From Novosphingobium decolorationis (GTDB taxonomy: Bacteria > Pseudomonadota > Alphaproteobacteria > Sphingomonadales > Sphingomonadaceae), in contig NZ_CP054856.1 in assembly GCF_018417475.1 (NCBI RefSeq), positions 868,001-932,000 of the forward strand: 64,000 nt of DNA, written 5' to 3'. Shown piece by piece: positions 1-7,078 of the stretch. Made by a program: the position numbers and the translations under genes. Position 1 is the stretch's first letter. Each line of letters opens with the position of its first letter. The notes under the pieces were generated by a model, which was not told where the DNA came from, searched no databases, and saw nothing but the letters and a program-made list of their open reading frames with translations.

Positions 1-522
1 GGCAACGACTACATGTTCGCCTATAATGTTTCGAACACCACCTCGGCGCCAGTCACCGGATCGCGCATCTCCGGTTTTGCCTTCAACACCGACCCCACGA
101 TCTCCGCAGCCTCGAGCACGGGCGCCTTCAGCTACACAACGCTGAATTCGACCTACCCGAACGGCATCGGCACGGTCGACGTCTGCTTCAAGGATGCCTC
201 GACGGGCAGCTGCGCGGGCGGCGGCGGCGGCGGCATCGAACTCGGCGGCAGCGGTGACGGAACGCTGACCCTCTCGTTCGCGAGCCCCACCGATACACTC
301 TCGCTCAGCGACTTCTACGTTCGCTACCAGTCGATCACCGGCGTATCGGGCGTCACCTCGGCGAGCGGCGCGGGCACCGTCTCCTCGACGAGCGGCGGCT
401 CGGACGTTCCCGAACCGGGCATGCTGGCGCTCTTTGGCGTTGCCCTCATCGGCCTCGCCATCAACCGCCGACGTGCGGTCGTCGCCCGCGGCAGCCTGCG
501 TCCGGCCTACGCCATGGCCTGA
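1..522 (+). CDS. PEP-CTERM sorting-domain surface protein, 5' partial
   Basis: The reading frame is open to the left edge of the window, so the N-terminus and signal peptide lie outside. The visible part is Gly/Ser/Thr-rich, as in extracellular proteins. It has a pair of Cys flanking a short Asp/Ser segment and followed by a poly-Gly run (about residues 60-75 counted from the ATG at 13), reminiscent of the 'cistern' group of PEP-CTERM proteins. The C-terminus carries the sorting signal: VPEPG, a hydrophobic helix (LALFGVALIGLAI), then the basic cluster NRRRA. Such proteins are exported and processed by exosortase/XrtA-type systems. No exosortase gene is in the window. A hairpin terminator follows 23 bases after the stop. 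Confidence 0.85.
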   Translation, partial: GNDYMFAYNVSNTTSAPVTGSRISGFAFNTDPTISAASSTGAFSYTTLNSTYPNGIGTVDVCFKDASTGSCAGGGGGGIELGGSGDGTLTLSFASPTDTLSLSDFYVRYQSITGVSGVTSASGAGTVSSTSGGSDVPEPGMLALFGVALIGLAINRRRAVVARGSLRPAYAMA

Positions 523-544
523 AGGTCAGATCCGGACCAGACAA

Positions 545-575
545 GGAGGGCTCGTCGCAAGACGGGCCCTCTTTT
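545..575 (+). terminator. Rho-independent terminator after the PEP-CTERM gene
   Basis: An 11-bp stem (GAGGGCTCGTC with GACGGGCCCTC, one G-T pair) has a GCAA tetraloop and is followed directly by TTTT. It ends the PEP-CTERM transcript and lies just before the convergent TPR gene. Confidence 0.85.
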
Positions 576-598
576 CGTATCCGGCACATGTCGCGTAA

Positions 599-2137
599 TC
601 AGGTTCCCTTGCGGGCGGCCGCCAGATGTCCCGCAATCGTGGTGTTGCCGGGGGCCTTCTTCGCGGCCGCTTCGAGCAAGCGCAAACCGCGCGCGTGATC
701 GGTGTCGGTCTCCACCAGAAGCCACCCCGCCGTATCCATCACCGAGGCATTTTCCGGTGCAGACTCCAGTGCACGCAGCGCAAAGGCGAGCCCCTCCTGC
801 TCACGCCCAAGACGGCTTTCCGCCAGCGCCAGATTGTTGAGAACAAGCGGATTGGTACCATCGGTGACGGCGAGCAGGCCCTTGTAGAGCGCGCTCGCGT
901 TGGCCCAGTTGCCCGCCTTCATCGCGGTGTCGGCCTCGGCCAGCTGGGCTGCAAGAGCCTGCGGCGAGGGTGCGCGCGCCCTCTGCGCGGCCTGCGCCGC
1001 ATCGCTCCGCCCGGCCCCTTTCGCCGCCGCAGCATACAGGCGCCGGTCGCTGCCCGATGCCGTCGATTTGGCCACCAGCGGCTCCAAGGTTGCCAGCGCG
1101 GCGGTAAAGTCCTTCTGCGCGATCTGGATGCGGGCAAGTTCGCGCCGCGCCGCGACGTTGGATGGCGCCCGGGTCAGCACGGGCTGCAAGGCTGCGCGCG
1201 CCTGCTCGTCCTGTCCGAGCTCCACCAGTGCGCGGGCATAGAGAATTGCCGCCTCGTCGCGCGAGCGCACGAGTTCGGAACTGGACTGCAAGATCCCGCG
1301 CACCTTCGCCCAATCGCCTTGTGCTCCAGCCAGCCGGGCGCGCAGATAGACAAGCTCCGGGCTCGCGCCTGTACCTTCCGGGACCGCTGCCAGCACGGTT
1401 TCCATCTCCTTGGTCCGGCCAAGATCGCCCAGGATCGCAGCCTTTCCGGTCAGCGCGGCCAGGTTTCCGGGATAGGCTTCGAGCGCGGCGGAATAGGCCT
1501 CGAGCGCGCGCAGCAGATCCCCCTGTGCCGTGGCCACCTGGCCATCGGCAAGCAACGCCTCGCGGGCGGAAGGATCGACCTTGAGCGCCCGGTCGACAAG
1601 GCCACGCGCTTTACGAACGTGCCCTTCCTTCAATTCGAGCCGCGCAAAATCGGCAAGGAGGCGCGCATTCTCAGGCCCCTCCTCCAGCCCCAGGGCAAAG
1701 GCACTGCGCGCCCTTGCGGGATCGCCCTTGAGCAGATGGGCCATGCCCCGCACCCACTGCGCCCCACTGCCGCGGGCCCCGTCCACCAGGGCCAGCGCCT
1801 CATCGGGCCGTGCGCGCAGGAGAGCCGCCTCGCCAAGCAGCACGGCGTGATCGGCGCTGCGCTGGCCGGGCGCGATCCGTTCGAGCGCCTGACGCGCGCC
1901 CTCCCCATCCCCCATGGCCAGAAGCGTGCGGGCGAGAAGCTTGCGGGCCGCCTCGTTCTGCGGCTCCTCCTGGAGCAGACTGACCAGATCGAGCCGGGCG
2001 CGGGTGAAGTCGTGCGCGGCATAGGAGGCGCGCGCGCGCTCCATCTGCTCGGCGGGATCGAGACCGCACCCTGCCAGATTCAGGGCCAGAGCCAAGGCAA
2101 GAGCCGGTACCAGCGCCAACGGCAATACGCGTTTCAT
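599..2137 (-). CDS. TPR-repeat lipoprotein
   Basis: 512 residues. The start at 2137 is chosen because a GGAGGGG ribosome site sits just upstream and translation then begins with a clean lipoprotein signal: basic Lys-Arg, a long Ala/Leu helix, and lipobox LAGC at about residues 20-23. The frame stays open further upstream but that part has no protein-like composition. The rest is an array of tetratricopeptide repeats (e.g. the region around residues 35-75 and the EALRAY/EAYSAALEAYPGN type units), giving a periplasmic solenoid for protein-protein contacts. It resembles the TPR lipoproteins that accompany PEP-CTERM/exosortase systems but is shorter than the usual member. It is convergent with the PEP-CTERM gene, so a shared surface-assembly role is plausible but inferred. 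Confidence 0.8.
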   Translation of the reverse strand: MKRVLPLALVPALALALALNLAGCGLDPAEQMERARASYAAHDFTRARLDLVSLLQEEPQNEAARKLLARTLLAMGDGEGARQALERIAPGQRSADHAVLLGEAALLRARPDEALALVDGARGSGAQWVRGMAHLLKGDPARARSAFALGLEEGPENARLLADFARLELKEGHVRKARGLVDRALKVDPSAREALLADGQVATAQGDLLRALEAYSAALEAYPGNLAALTGKAAILGDLGRTKEMETVLAAVPEGTGASPELVYLRARLAGAQGDWAKVRGILQSSSELVRSRDEAAILYARALVELGQDEQARAALQPVLTRAPSNVAARRELARIQIAQKDFTAALATLEPLVAKSTASGSDRRLYAAAAKGAGRSDAAQAAQRARAPSPQALAAQLAEADTAMKAGNWANASALYKGLLAVTDGTNPLVLNNLALAESRLGREQEGLAFALRALESAPENASVMDTAGWLLVETDTDHARGLRLLEAAAKKAPGNTTIAGHLAAARKGT

Positions 2138-2471
2138 TGAGCCCCTCCACAGGCGCAGACTCGCCCGACGGCGCTCCGCTCTCATGGTGTGTTCTTCCGG
2201 ATTTTTACGGATTTGAGCAAGCAAAACGGGCCTCATGTCCCACGCTGACACTCCGCGCCGCGCCGCAGCCTTCGCAAAAACAACTTTCCTACACCCACAC
2301 GCACGATGTAATCCTGCGTAACGGTGCCCCTGCCAAGGCAGCGCGCCATCTCCCCAAAGCGATGATCCCGGACACACGTCTGGCCTGCGGCGCACCTCGC
2401 GCCACCGCGCCATGCCGATGCTGTCCGCACCCTCCCATCCCGCACGCGCCCGCAGGGCGCACAGGAGGCTC
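2138..2471. other. Intergenic region between divergent genes
   Basis: 334 bases separate the divergent TPR lipoprotein and endolysin genes and must hold both promoters. I see no RNA gene, repeat or convincing operator. The open frames crossing it have no ribosome site and no family resemblance. Confidence 0.5.
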
Positions 2472-3242
2472 ATGCCATTCTCGATCCGCAAGGGCGTGCT
2501 CCACTCCCAGGACGCCGCCGTCACGCAGGTTCCCAGCCCCAACCATTCGGGCGCATTCCGCAGCCCCCCGCGCCTCATCGTGATGCACTACACAGCCGGT
2601 GGCAGTGCGGCGTCCTCGGCAAGCTGGCTTGCCAACCCGGCTGCAGGCGCCTCGGCCCACCTCGTGATCGGCCGTGACGGGGCGATCATCCAGTGCGTCA
2701 ACCTGGAAAGGCGCGCCTGGCATGCCGGGCGCTCGGCCTGGCAGGGTCTGTCCGACCTCAACAGCCACGCCATCGGCATCGAGCTTGCCAACCGCGGCCC
2801 CCTCATCTGGTCGCCTCAGGGGTGGTGCGATGCGAGTGGCACGACCATTCCCGCCGTCGAGGCCGCCCACCGCCATGGCGGTCCGGTCCGCGGATGGGAG
2901 GTCTATCCCGAAGCCCAGATCACGGCCGCCATCGCCGTTACCCGGGCCCTCGCCGAAACCTACCCGATCCACGAGATCGTCGGGCATGACGACATCGCGC
3001 CGGGCCGCAAGCTCGACCCCGGCCCCGCGTTCGACATGCCCGCGTTCCGTACGCAGGTGCTGGGCGCATCCCTGCGCGCTCGGGTCACGGCCTCCTCGCT
3101 CAGGGTGCGCAGCGGGCCCGGCCTTGACCACCCGGTCCTGCGGGCGCTGCCGCGGGGCACGCCCGTCGAGGTCACCGAGCGCCACCGCGACTGGATCGCC
3201 ATTGCGCCGGGCCAATGGGTCTTTGCGGAGCACGTGGCATGA
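2472..3242 (+). CDS. N-acetylmuramoyl-L-alanine amidase with SH3-type domain (phage-type endolysin)
   Basis: 256 residues. The N-terminal two thirds is an Amidase_2 (T7-lysozyme/PGRP-like) fold: VMHYTAGG supplies the first zinc His, the segment AWHAGRSAW a second conserved patch, and VGHDDIAPGRKLDPG the third ligand and catalytic region. The last ~60 residues look like a bacterial SH3 domain (SSLRVRSGPGLDHPVL...). It cleaves the amide between MurNAc and the peptide stem. There is no signal peptide, so release to the periplasm would need a holin, and a holin-like gene follows with a 4-base ATGA overlap. The start is set by AGGAGG at 2463-2468; its spacing of 3 bases to the ATG is short. Confidence 0.88.
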   Translation: MPFSIRKGVLHSQDAAVTQVPSPNHSGAFRSPPRLIVMHYTAGGSAASSASWLANPAAGASAHLVIGRDGAIIQCVNLERRAWHAGRSAWQGLSDLNSHAIGIELANRGPLIWSPQGWCDASGTTIPAVEAAHRHGGPVRGWEVYPEAQITAAIAVTRALAETYPIHEIVGHDDIAPGRKLDPGPAFDMPAFRTQVLGASLRARVTASSLRVRSGPGLDHPVLRALPRGTPVEVTERHRDWIAIAPGQWVFAEHVA

Positions 3243-3514
3243 GCGGCCTCTCGGCGATCCTGCGCGCAGCGAGCGGCGAGTTCGAGACGACCCGCGTGCT
3301 CGGCACCTTCGGCGTGCTCCTCTATGCTCTGGGGGCCCACGGCCTTCTGCTGTTCGAAACGATCGGACGCGGCCGCCCCTTCGACCTTGCCACCTACTGC
3401 ACGGCCTTTCCCGGCGGCCTTGTCCTTCTGATCGGCACCGCAGGCGGCGTCGCGGCCCTGAAAGACCGCCAGGTCGCCCGCTCGCGCGCCATCGAGAAGG
3501 AGACCGCGCGATGA
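3239..3514 (+). CDS. Small holin-like membrane protein
   Basis: 91 residues. There are two hydrophobic segments, roughly residues 21-41 (LGTFGVLLYALGAHGLLLF) and 55-73 (a Gly/Leu-rich helix), and a charged basic C-terminus, the general plan of small phage holins. The start overlaps the endolysin stop (ATGA) and the stop overlaps the next start (ATGA), so all three genes are translationally coupled. The family is not recognised from sequence alone. The holin call rests on size, topology and position between an unsecreted amidase and a spanin pair. Confidence 0.65.
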   Translation: MSGLSAILRAASGEFETTRVLGTFGVLLYALGAHGLLLFETIGRGRPFDLATYCTAFPGGLVLLIGTAGGVAALKDRQVARSRAIEKETAR

Positions 3515-4080
3515 TCCCGCTCCCCCTCGGCCTGCTCCGCGCCTTCGCTTGGCCCTGGCGCCTGCTTCGCACATACCCGTGGCCGGCGCTGGCGCTCGCC
3601 CTTGCCGCCTTCGCCTGGCTGCAGCACGGCCGCGCGCGCCATTGGCGCGAACGCGCCCGCAGTGAAGCTACCAGCCACGCCGCGACCAAGGCGAACTACC
3701 AGACCGCGCAGAAAGAGGCTGCCAGGCGGGCGCAGGAAGAACGTCTTGCCACCGAGCGCACCCATTCCCGTCTTGCAAAGGAAGCCGATGATGCCCTTCA
3801 CGAAGCCGATCTGTGGCGCGCTCGCGCTGGCCGTTTTGCCGATGACGGCGGCATGCGCGTCGCATGTTCAGGCCCCGCTGGCCGTCCGGCCGGCCACGCC
3901 GCTGCCCCCGGCTCGGATCACCCTGCCCCGCGCGCTGACGGACCCGGTAGCCCTGCCGTCACTCTCTCCCGCGCCGACTTCGACACCCTGAGCGCGAACA
4001 CCGAGCGGCTTCTGCGCGTCCACGCCTGGGGCCAGCGGCTTGTCGAGGAAGGGCTCGCCTTCCCCCCTGAAACACCCTGA
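3511..4080 (+). CDS. Rz-like inner-membrane spanin (i-spanin)
   Basis: 189 residues. An N-terminal membrane anchor (about residues 15-33, WPALALALAAFAW) is followed by a long charged coiled-coil stretch (about 35-105, rich in Ala, Arg, Glu and Lys, with repeated ARRAQEER-type heptads) that would cross the periplasm. The C-terminal ~80 residues are Pro/Gly-rich where a second gene overlaps in another frame, then regain a helical character. Size, topology and position after endolysin and holin match phage Rz proteins, which fuse inner and outer membranes at the last step of lysis. It ends 11 bases from the convergent recG stop. The family assignment is inferred from architecture. Confidence 0.7.
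   Translation: MIPLPLGLLRAFAWPWRLLRTYPWPALALALAAFAWLQHGRARHWRERARSEATSHAATKANYQTAQKEAARRAQEERLATERTHSRLAKEADDALHEADLWRARAGRFADDGGMRVACSGPAGRPAGHAAAPGSDHPAPRADGPGSPAVTLSRADFDTLSANTERLLRVHAWGQRLVEEGLAFPPETP
3791..3991 (+). CDS. Rz1-like outer-membrane lipoprotein spanin, nested inside the Rz-like gene
   Basis: 66 residues, wholly inside the Rz-like gene and in its +1 frame, as Rz1 lies in Rz of phage lambda. It begins with Lys near the start, a hydrophobic core (GALALAVLPM) and a lipobox-like TAAC at about residues 17-20. The mature part is short and strongly Pro-rich (APLAVRPATPLPPA), a hallmark of o-spanins. AAGGAAG lies 6 bases before the ATG at 3791; an alternative ATG at 3788 is closer. 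The Thr at the -3 lipobox position is less common than Leu. Taken with its position, I consider it a real overlapping gene. Confidence 0.7.
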   Translation: MPFTKPICGALALAVLPMTAACASHVQAPLAVRPATPLPPARITLPRALTDPVALPSLSPAPTSTP

Positions 4081-4091
4081 ACCCAGGGCGC

Positions 4092-6149
4092 TCAGCCCCC
4101 ACGCAGGAGTTGCACGCCGTAGTCGCGCTCGAAAAGATAGAGAAGAATGCGCGCCGCCTCGCCCCGCGCGCCTTCCAGGCCACCATCGCGCTCCATCAAC
4201 AGGCGCGCATCATCGTGGGCAAGCGGAAGCAGCTTGGTGATCTGCTCGAGGCTGGCAAGGCGAAAGGGCGTGTCGCCCGACTGGCGCGTGCCGAGAAGCT
4301 CGCCGCCCCCGCGCAGCTGCAGGTCTTCCTCGGCCAGACGAAAGCCGTCCTGCGTCTCGCGCATCAGCGCGAGGCGCTGGCGGCCGGTCTGGCTGAGCGC
4401 CTTTCCGCGCAGCAGAAGACAGGTCGATTTCTCCGAGCCACGTCCGACACGCCCGCGCAGCTGGTGCAGCTGGGCCAGGCCGAAACGCTCGGCCTGTTCG
4501 ATCACCATGAGCGTGGCGTTGGGCACATCGACGCCGACCTCGATCACGGTCGTTGCAACCAGAAGGCTCGCCTCGCCCGAGGAAAAGCGCTCCATCCCGG
4601 CATCCTTTTCCTCGCCCTTGAGCTGGCCGTGCACCATGACGACGCGGTTGCCGAAGCGTTCCTTGAGCGCTTCGTAGCGCGCCTCGGCAGCGGCAATGTC
4701 GTCGGTCTCGCTCTCGGTCACCATCGGGCAGACCCAGTAGGCCTGCTGGCCGGACTGGATGTGACGCGAAAGCGCGCCGACCACGTCGTCCATCCGATCG
4801 GTCGAGACGACGCGCGTGTCGATGGCCTGGCGTCCGGGCGGCAGTTCGTCGAGCCGCGAGACTTCCATTTCGCCGTACTGCGCCAGTGTCAGCGTGCGCG
4901 GGATCGGGGTCGCCGTCATCGCCAGCGTGTGCGGCGTGCGCCGCCCCTTGCGCGCCAGCATCAGGCGCTGGCCGACGCCGAAGCGGTGCTGCTCGTCGAT
5001 CACGACGAGGGCCAGATTGTGGTAGGCGACCGCGTCCTGGAAGATCGCGTGGGTGCCCACCACGATCTGGATCGACCCGTCGAGCAGGCCCATCAGGATC
5101 GCCTCACGCGCCTTGCCCTTGTCGCGCCCGGTCAGGAGCGCAATCTCGACGCCTGTTCCTTCCAGCATCTTGCGCAGCGTAGTGTAGTGCTGGCGCGCGA
5201 GGATCTCGGTCGGGGCGAGCATCGCGCCTTGCGCTCCGGCCTCCACCGCGATCAGCAGCGCCGAGAGCGCAACCACCGTCTTGCCCGCGCCGACATCGCC
5301 CTGCAGCAGACGCAGCATCGGCGCGGTCTGGGCCAGATCCCCCTCGATCTCGCGGATCGAACGGGCCTGCGCCCCAGTCAACGCGAAGGGCAGGCTGAGT
5401 TTTGCCCGCAGGCGCCCGTCGCCCTGCAGCGGCGTGCCGCGCTGTGAACGGTTGCTTGCGCGCACCAGCATGAGCGCCAGCGCGTTGGCGAAGAGTTCAT
5501 CGTAGGCGAGGCGATCGCGCGCGGGCTCGTTGGGGCCACGATGCGCCTCGCGCAGGGCCTCGTGCCAGGCGGGCCAGTCGCTCTTGGCCATCTGGCTGCT
5601 CTCGATCCATTCGGGCAGTTCGGGAAGGTGCTCCAACGCCTGTTTCACAAGCGAGCCCATGCGCCCCTGTGTCATGCCTTCGGAGAGACCGTAGACGGCC
5701 TCGCGCTGCTGGCCGATGGGCGCGGTATCGCTTTCCGAGACGTGTTCGGGGTGCACCATCTGACGGGTCTGGCCGTACTCGTCGATGCGCCCTGCCACCC
5801 AGCGAGTCTCGCCCACCGGGAGCTGCTTCTTGCCGGTGTAGGACGCGCGCCCGAAGTAGGCGATCGTGCAGATATCACCTGCATCGTCCTCGGTGACGAT
5901 GCGGTAGGGCCCGCGTCCCGTGGAGGCGCGATGTTCGCGCACGGTCAGGCGCACGATCACGTTCTCACCGATCCCCGCCTCATCGAGGCGGGTCACCATG
6001 CGCCGCTCCACGAAACGATCGGGCAGATGGTAGGCAAGATCCTTGATCCGCGTCAGGCCCAGCTTTTCCAGCGGACGGCGGATTCGGGGGCCGACCCCGT
6101 CGAGGGACTCGGAATCGACAAACAGGCAGTTGAGCGCTTCGGGCCGCAT
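4092..6149 (-). CDS. recG: ATP-dependent DNA helicase RecG
   Basis: 685 residues, the normal RecG length. The N-terminal wedge/OB part begins with a helix-hairpin-like LDGVGPRIRRPLEKLG. The helicase core has Walker A GDVGAGKT, the DEQH box (VVIDEQHRFGVGQR), motif III TATPIPRTL, and motifs V and VI around TTVIEVGVDVPNA and QLRGRVGRG. RecG remodels stalled forks and Holliday junctions in the cytoplasm. It is convergent with the lysis cassette and divergent from the host-attachment-like gene. The recG-sdhE-mfd neighbourhood is typical of this bacterial group. Confidence 0.97.
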   Translation of the reverse strand: MRPEALNCLFVDSESLDGVGPRIRRPLEKLGLTRIKDLAYHLPDRFVERRMVTRLDEAGIGENVIVRLTVREHRASTGRGPYRIVTEDDAGDICTIAYFGRASYTGKKQLPVGETRWVAGRIDEYGQTRQMVHPEHVSESDTAPIGQQREAVYGLSEGMTQGRMGSLVKQALEHLPELPEWIESSQMAKSDWPAWHEALREAHRGPNEPARDRLAYDELFANALALMLVRASNRSQRGTPLQGDGRLRAKLSLPFALTGAQARSIREIEGDLAQTAPMLRLLQGDVGAGKTVVALSALLIAVEAGAQGAMLAPTEILARQHYTTLRKMLEGTGVEIALLTGRDKGKAREAILMGLLDGSIQIVVGTHAIFQDAVAYHNLALVVIDEQHRFGVGQRLMLARKGRRTPHTLAMTATPIPRTLTLAQYGEMEVSRLDELPPGRQAIDTRVVSTDRMDDVVGALSRHIQSGQQAYWVCPMVTESETDDIAAAEARYEALKERFGNRVVMVHGQLKGEEKDAGMERFSSGEASLLVATTVIEVGVDVPNATLMVIEQAERFGLAQLHQLRGRVGRGSEKSTCLLLRGKALSQTGRQRLALMRETQDGFRLAEEDLQLRGGGELLGTRQSGDTPFRLASLEQITKLLPLAHDDARLLMERDGGLEGARGEAARILLYLFERDYGVQLLRGG

Positions 6150-6256
6150 GGCCGCCTCTTAGCGCGCCTCTCGGGCATTTCACCAGAGCCCGTGGAACAT
6201 ACCGACAACTTTCCCCGTTGATGGGAGCAAACGGCAACGAAAAAAGGAGAGAGAGC

Positions 6257-6676
6257 ATGCTCTTGCCCCATGGAACGATGTTTGCGCTGGTCGACGGGGA
6301 GAACTTCGAACTCTACCGCAACGCAGGGAAGGAAGCCTCGCCCGAGCTGACCGCGGTCGACGTGCCCGATCTTGCGCCCACCAACTACAGCGCCGGGATG
6401 AAGGACCACGACGCGGGCTCGCGCTATCCCGCCAACCCCAAGGACCGCACCTCGCGTCTTGATGAGGCCGCCCATGTCGCGGCGGTGACGCACTGGCTCA
6501 ACAAGCAGGCCATGGAAAACCACATGGACAAGCTGGTAGTCATCGCGGACCCGAAATCGCTGGGCGAGATGCGCCGCCACTACCACAAGACGCTGGAAGC
6601 CACGATCCTGGAGGAAGTGCCCAAGACCCTCACGGGACGTTCCGGCCCCGAGATCGTCGCCGCACTGCGGGCCTGA
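6257..6676 (+). CDS. Host attachment-family protein (AtsE/baeRF-like)
   Basis: 139 residues, cytoplasmic, no signal peptide. The opening MLLPHGTMFALVDGENFELYR, the middle HWLNKQAMENHMDKLVVIADPKSLGEMR and the end EVPKTLTGRSGPEIVAAL match the family annotated as 'protein required for attachment to host cells', related to archaeal release-factor-like folds. The biochemical role is not established. The start at 6257 follows AAGGAGAG by 8 bases; the upstream in-frame ATG lacks a ribosome site. It lies between divergent recG and downstream sdhE, probably as its own unit. Confidence 0.75.
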   Translation: MLLPHGTMFALVDGENFELYRNAGKEASPELTAVDVPDLAPTNYSAGMKDHDAGSRYPANPKDRTSRLDEAAHVAAVTHWLNKQAMENHMDKLVVIADPKSLGEMRRHYHKTLEATILEEVPKTLTGRSGPEIVAALRA

Positions 6677-6741
6677 AGGTGCACCATTCGCACCACTGAA
6701 AACCTTGCCCCGGCCCGCGCCGCATTGTAACGGCGCGGGTC

Positions 6742-7011
6742 ATGACTGATACCTCGTCCCGTCTCGCCCGACTTCGCTTTCGTGCCTGGCACCGTGGCAC
6801 GCGCGAGGCCGACTACATGATCGGCTGCTTCTTCGACCGTTTCCACGAAACCTGGTCCGAGGCCGACATGGACTGGTTCGAGACCCTGATCGAGGAAGAG
6901 GACGTCGAGATCATGGCCTGGGCGCTCAAGACCGAGCCGGTCCCCGAAAAGTTCCAGGGCCCGCTGATGGACCGCATGATGAAGCTCGACTACGTCGAAA
7001 TTCCGTACTGA
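6742..7011 (+). CDS. sdhE: Succinate dehydrogenase FAD-assembly factor SdhE
   Basis: 89 residues, the typical SdhE/YgfY length. The conserved RxxxRGxREAD-like patch appears as RAWHRGTREADYMIG near residues 14-28 (the usual RG dipeptide is intact), followed by the acidic FETLIEEEDVEIMAW segment. SdhE promotes covalent attachment of FAD to the SdhA flavoprotein. It sits 67 bases before mfd, a common arrangement in alphaproteobacteria. The upstream ribosome site is weak, so the start is taken from the family length. Confidence 0.93.
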   Translation: MTDTSSRLARLRFRAWHRGTREADYMIGCFFDRFHETWSEADMDWFETLIEEEDVEIMAWALKTEPVPEKFQGPLMDRMMKLDYVEIPY

Positions 7012-7078
7012 GTTTTCCCGCTCCCACCCGTATTCCTGGCCTGAGCGTGGCGACGGCCGTTCGCCACACGCAGAAGCC

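Noticed and set aside
2289..3689. 466-residue minus-strand frame over the lysis cassette
   Set aside because: Low-complexity Arg/Gly-rich product, antisense to a well-supported amidase.
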